Shown here in pieces: positions 16,807 through 19,261 of a stretch of DNA of 19,261 nt. A program made the position numbers and the translations under genes. The notes below the pieces were generated by a model. That model had not been told where the DNA came from, did no database searches, and worked only from the letters and a program-made list of their open reading frames with translations. This DNA is from Zancudomyces culisetae (lineage: Eukaryota > Kickxellomycota > Harpellomycetes > Harpellales > Legeriomycetaceae), in contig LSSK01001942.1 in NCBI GenBank assembly GCA_001969505.1, positions 1 to 19,261 of the forward strand. Direction: 5' to 3'. The first letter of the stretch is position 1. Each line of letters opens with the position of its first letter.

Positions 16807-19261
16807 CTGATTTGAATTAAAATAACATACGTTCAAACATATGCAGTACCACGTGATAAAAAGTTCAATCAAGATAGAATGCAGTACCATATAAAAGTGC
16901 AGAACTTTCCATTTTCCAATCATCCATTATTATACTTTAATCACATATGCAGTTAAAATGAGATGGCAAGAATTATAAATGCTTTAACGGATCCTATCTA
17001 TTCTTGCTAAATCACTACCGCTAGCAGTGGTAGCTTGATTTTCTACTTGATCTGGTTCCATTTCTTTTGATGTTTATCGGATTGATAGTTATATTTAAAT
17101 TAAAATCAGGGATGTTAAATTGAAGTGTAGATATTGGAATTAAGCTAATTATATTTTTGCCAACGAATTATATTTCGATTTGATGAAGATTCCTAAAATA
17201 CTTTTTTAGTTAAACCTTAGGTTATGCGTAGTAGAACAATTCTTCATTTAATATATAGATGTTATATATACTTTCAATGAGTCTTTATTTTTCTGATATT
17301 CTGCTGATTGGAATACTCACATATAAAAAACTATACAGATTGGACAACCCTTTGAAAATATATTATTATAGTGAGTTAAATTTTCATGTTTTACGTTCAT
17401 AAAGGAAGATGGTATTTTCGGACGTGACCAAGCAGATAACATTAGTTTGTCGGGTTTCTGACGGATAGAAACTCATGATTTATCAAATCTTTAAAATCTT
17501 TAAATGCGTTACGTGACAATCAGGATTTAAATTCATGGACGAGACACCTAATCTGTAACTATCAGAAGAGTAGCAACCATCATTCCGGAACTGTTAAATG
17601 ACTGTCGAACAGAGTTGCTTCATCAAACCTGATATTTGAGATTTTAGTATTTTTTACATATAATTTTACCTTAAATACTAGCCTTAGCACTATTTATAAT
17701 ATTAGATGATTTATTTTCAATTCAAAATAATTTTTTAAACAAAGTCTTTACTATTTATATTTGCTTTATTTCCTATTCTTGTTGTAACTAAATAACTACT
17801 AAAAGAGATGTAAAACCTCCTATTGAGTTATCTTAAACTTCTATATATTTATTATAATTTGCAATATCTGCCTATTTGTAGCTTCCACATGCATTTATAT
17901 AATATCTTGATACATTTCCTCATCAATAGATTGTCACAATTTCATTACTCGTATTTTTACTATTATGATATTGATATATACTATGATCATTAATTTCTTT
18001 TTCAGGTGGTTTTACATTGAATATTTTTCTCTTGAATCTTTTATTTTAATAGTTACTGCATTTCGTGATTTAAATTTGTTTATTTTAGATTATTTATATT
18101 ATTGTTAAAATTAATTATAAATTTGATATTTTTATAATTTATTTGAACACATAATTTCAAAATAATTCGATTAATTAGGTCTTAATCACAAACGCACGAC
18201 AATTAATAGCACTGAGTTTGTTTAAAGTGGGAACTATTGGTATTCCAAAATAGTCCAGTCAAAATAATTGACTCAAAGTTGAGACAGGAGTGGGTGTAGT
18301 TGGTGCTGAGGAGGTTGTAGATGTGAATCCGTCTATTGCTTCAACTCCTGTATTGTCAATTCTAGAACTGTAGTTAGGTTTATTGTGTGACAGCTACTAT
18401 AAATTTTGAGATTTAGGTACCAAGAATAGGCAAATTATCGACTATAAAGTCAGGGAAGGTTATAGTACAATCAGCGGCTTGTTTGCGGAATAGCCTTGCT
18501 GCTTCTCGTCTTCAGGGTTTATTCAATGGTATTGATTTCTTTTTTTCTCTTTATAATCTAAGCTAATACTGATGAGTTTATGAATGCAAATGAAAAATAA
18601 CTGTTAATTGTGTTTATTTTCATTACATATTAGTTTTTCTTAATTATTACTAGAATGAAATACCGAATGGGTTTTTATAAATCTGTTTTATTTTTTCTGA
18701 GTTTGTTTCTTTTCATCTCATTAATATCAGCTTATATAGAGCACCTCAAACTATTAGCTATTAAATAAACGCTTTGAGTTTTTTAAAGAGTTGTTTTTAC
18801 AAGTTTTATACTTTTTAGGTATATATCTACACAAAACTGATGAATAGAGTGCATACACCACCATACCTTGTTTCCTTCATCCAAAAAGTTAGACTTTTTT
18901 AATTTGATTAGAATGGATTTAGTTTGACACCAAGTTCTAAAATTTCGATAATAAGTGCAGGTGCTCGCCAAATTTTTAATCATTTTCTTGTATTATGTTG
19001 TATACATCAATGTTATCTAGTTCTTAACATTTGCCTGTTCTTATTTCAATATTTACACAGAATATTGATCAGTATTATGTTAATATTATTAAAAATTCGT
19101 ATTTACTTGGATTAGTTTTAACCAAATGCCATATCATCTGGTATAGATGAGAATATATGGTTAATTCACTGATGGGTTGCACTATTTGTACTTTGAATAA
19201 AATTAATGCACATGTGATTAATCTCTCGGGTTTAATTACGTAAAATGAAATAAAGAAAAAG

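Larger units (their letters stand above)
15946..19261. other. AT-rich region without a confirmed gene (3.3 kb)
   Basis: Apart from the 3' UTR of the upstream gene I can support no gene here. Three short islands are less AT-rich than the rest: 16765-16815, 17400-17640 and 18205-18530. Each gives short open stretches in more than one frame and on both strands, with splice-like GT and AG sites nearby, but no frame can be followed with confidence or matched to a family. No tRNA, rRNA or LTR signature was seen. Confidence 0.5.

Overview
The window looks like AT-rich nuclear DNA of a fungus. The main evidence is an intact fungal-specific transcription-factor-domain protein (13561-15945). A small secreted cysteine-containing protein with TATA and AATAAA signals (12042-12449) and a set of retroelement relics fit this. 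The AT content and element mix would suit an early-diverging fungus such as a Harpellales-like gut fungus, but that placement is inference.

Layout. Positions 1-1695 hold the broken 3' part of a LINE-type retrotransposon. It has a YADD reverse-transcriptase box, a C-terminal CCHC knuckle, at least two frameshifts and several stops. Positions 2009 to about 8400 hold a decayed Ty3/gypsy chromovirus-type retrotransposon: gag with zinc knuckle, protease, histidine-rich linker, RT, RNase H, integrase, chromodomain and the start of a 3' LTR. Two later insertions interrupt its RT gene. One is an AT-rich block of about 725 bp with a 25-26 bp minisatellite (about 4707-5432). The other is a 412-bp solo LTR in reverse orientation (5747-6158) flanked by a perfect 5-bp duplication (CTTCG). 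The 3' LTR start runs into a fragment of a DIRS-like RT/RNase H gene (about 8411-8819). From 8820 to 12041 I see no convincing gene. The secreted protein gene, a short spacer, the transcription-factor-like gene and about 3.3 kb of AT-rich DNA complete the window.

Main observations. (1) The gag-pol junction carries what looks like a complete -1 frameshift signal: a slippery-like heptamer, a 6-nt spacer, an 11-bp stem containing the gag stop codon, and loop G's able to pair with a downstream C run as an H-type pseudoknot. (2) The solo LTR, read on the minus strand, has arrays of alternating GAA/TTC units in exact 5-bp phase upstream of its TATA box, the pattern of a heat-shock element. (3) The transcription-factor-like protein keeps its middle regulatory domain but has no cysteine in its first 97 residues, so it lacks the usual zinc-cluster DNA-binding domain.

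Only the two genes at 12042 and 13561 look intact. They do not appear to form a pathway together, and the retroelements are non-autonomous fossils as they stand.
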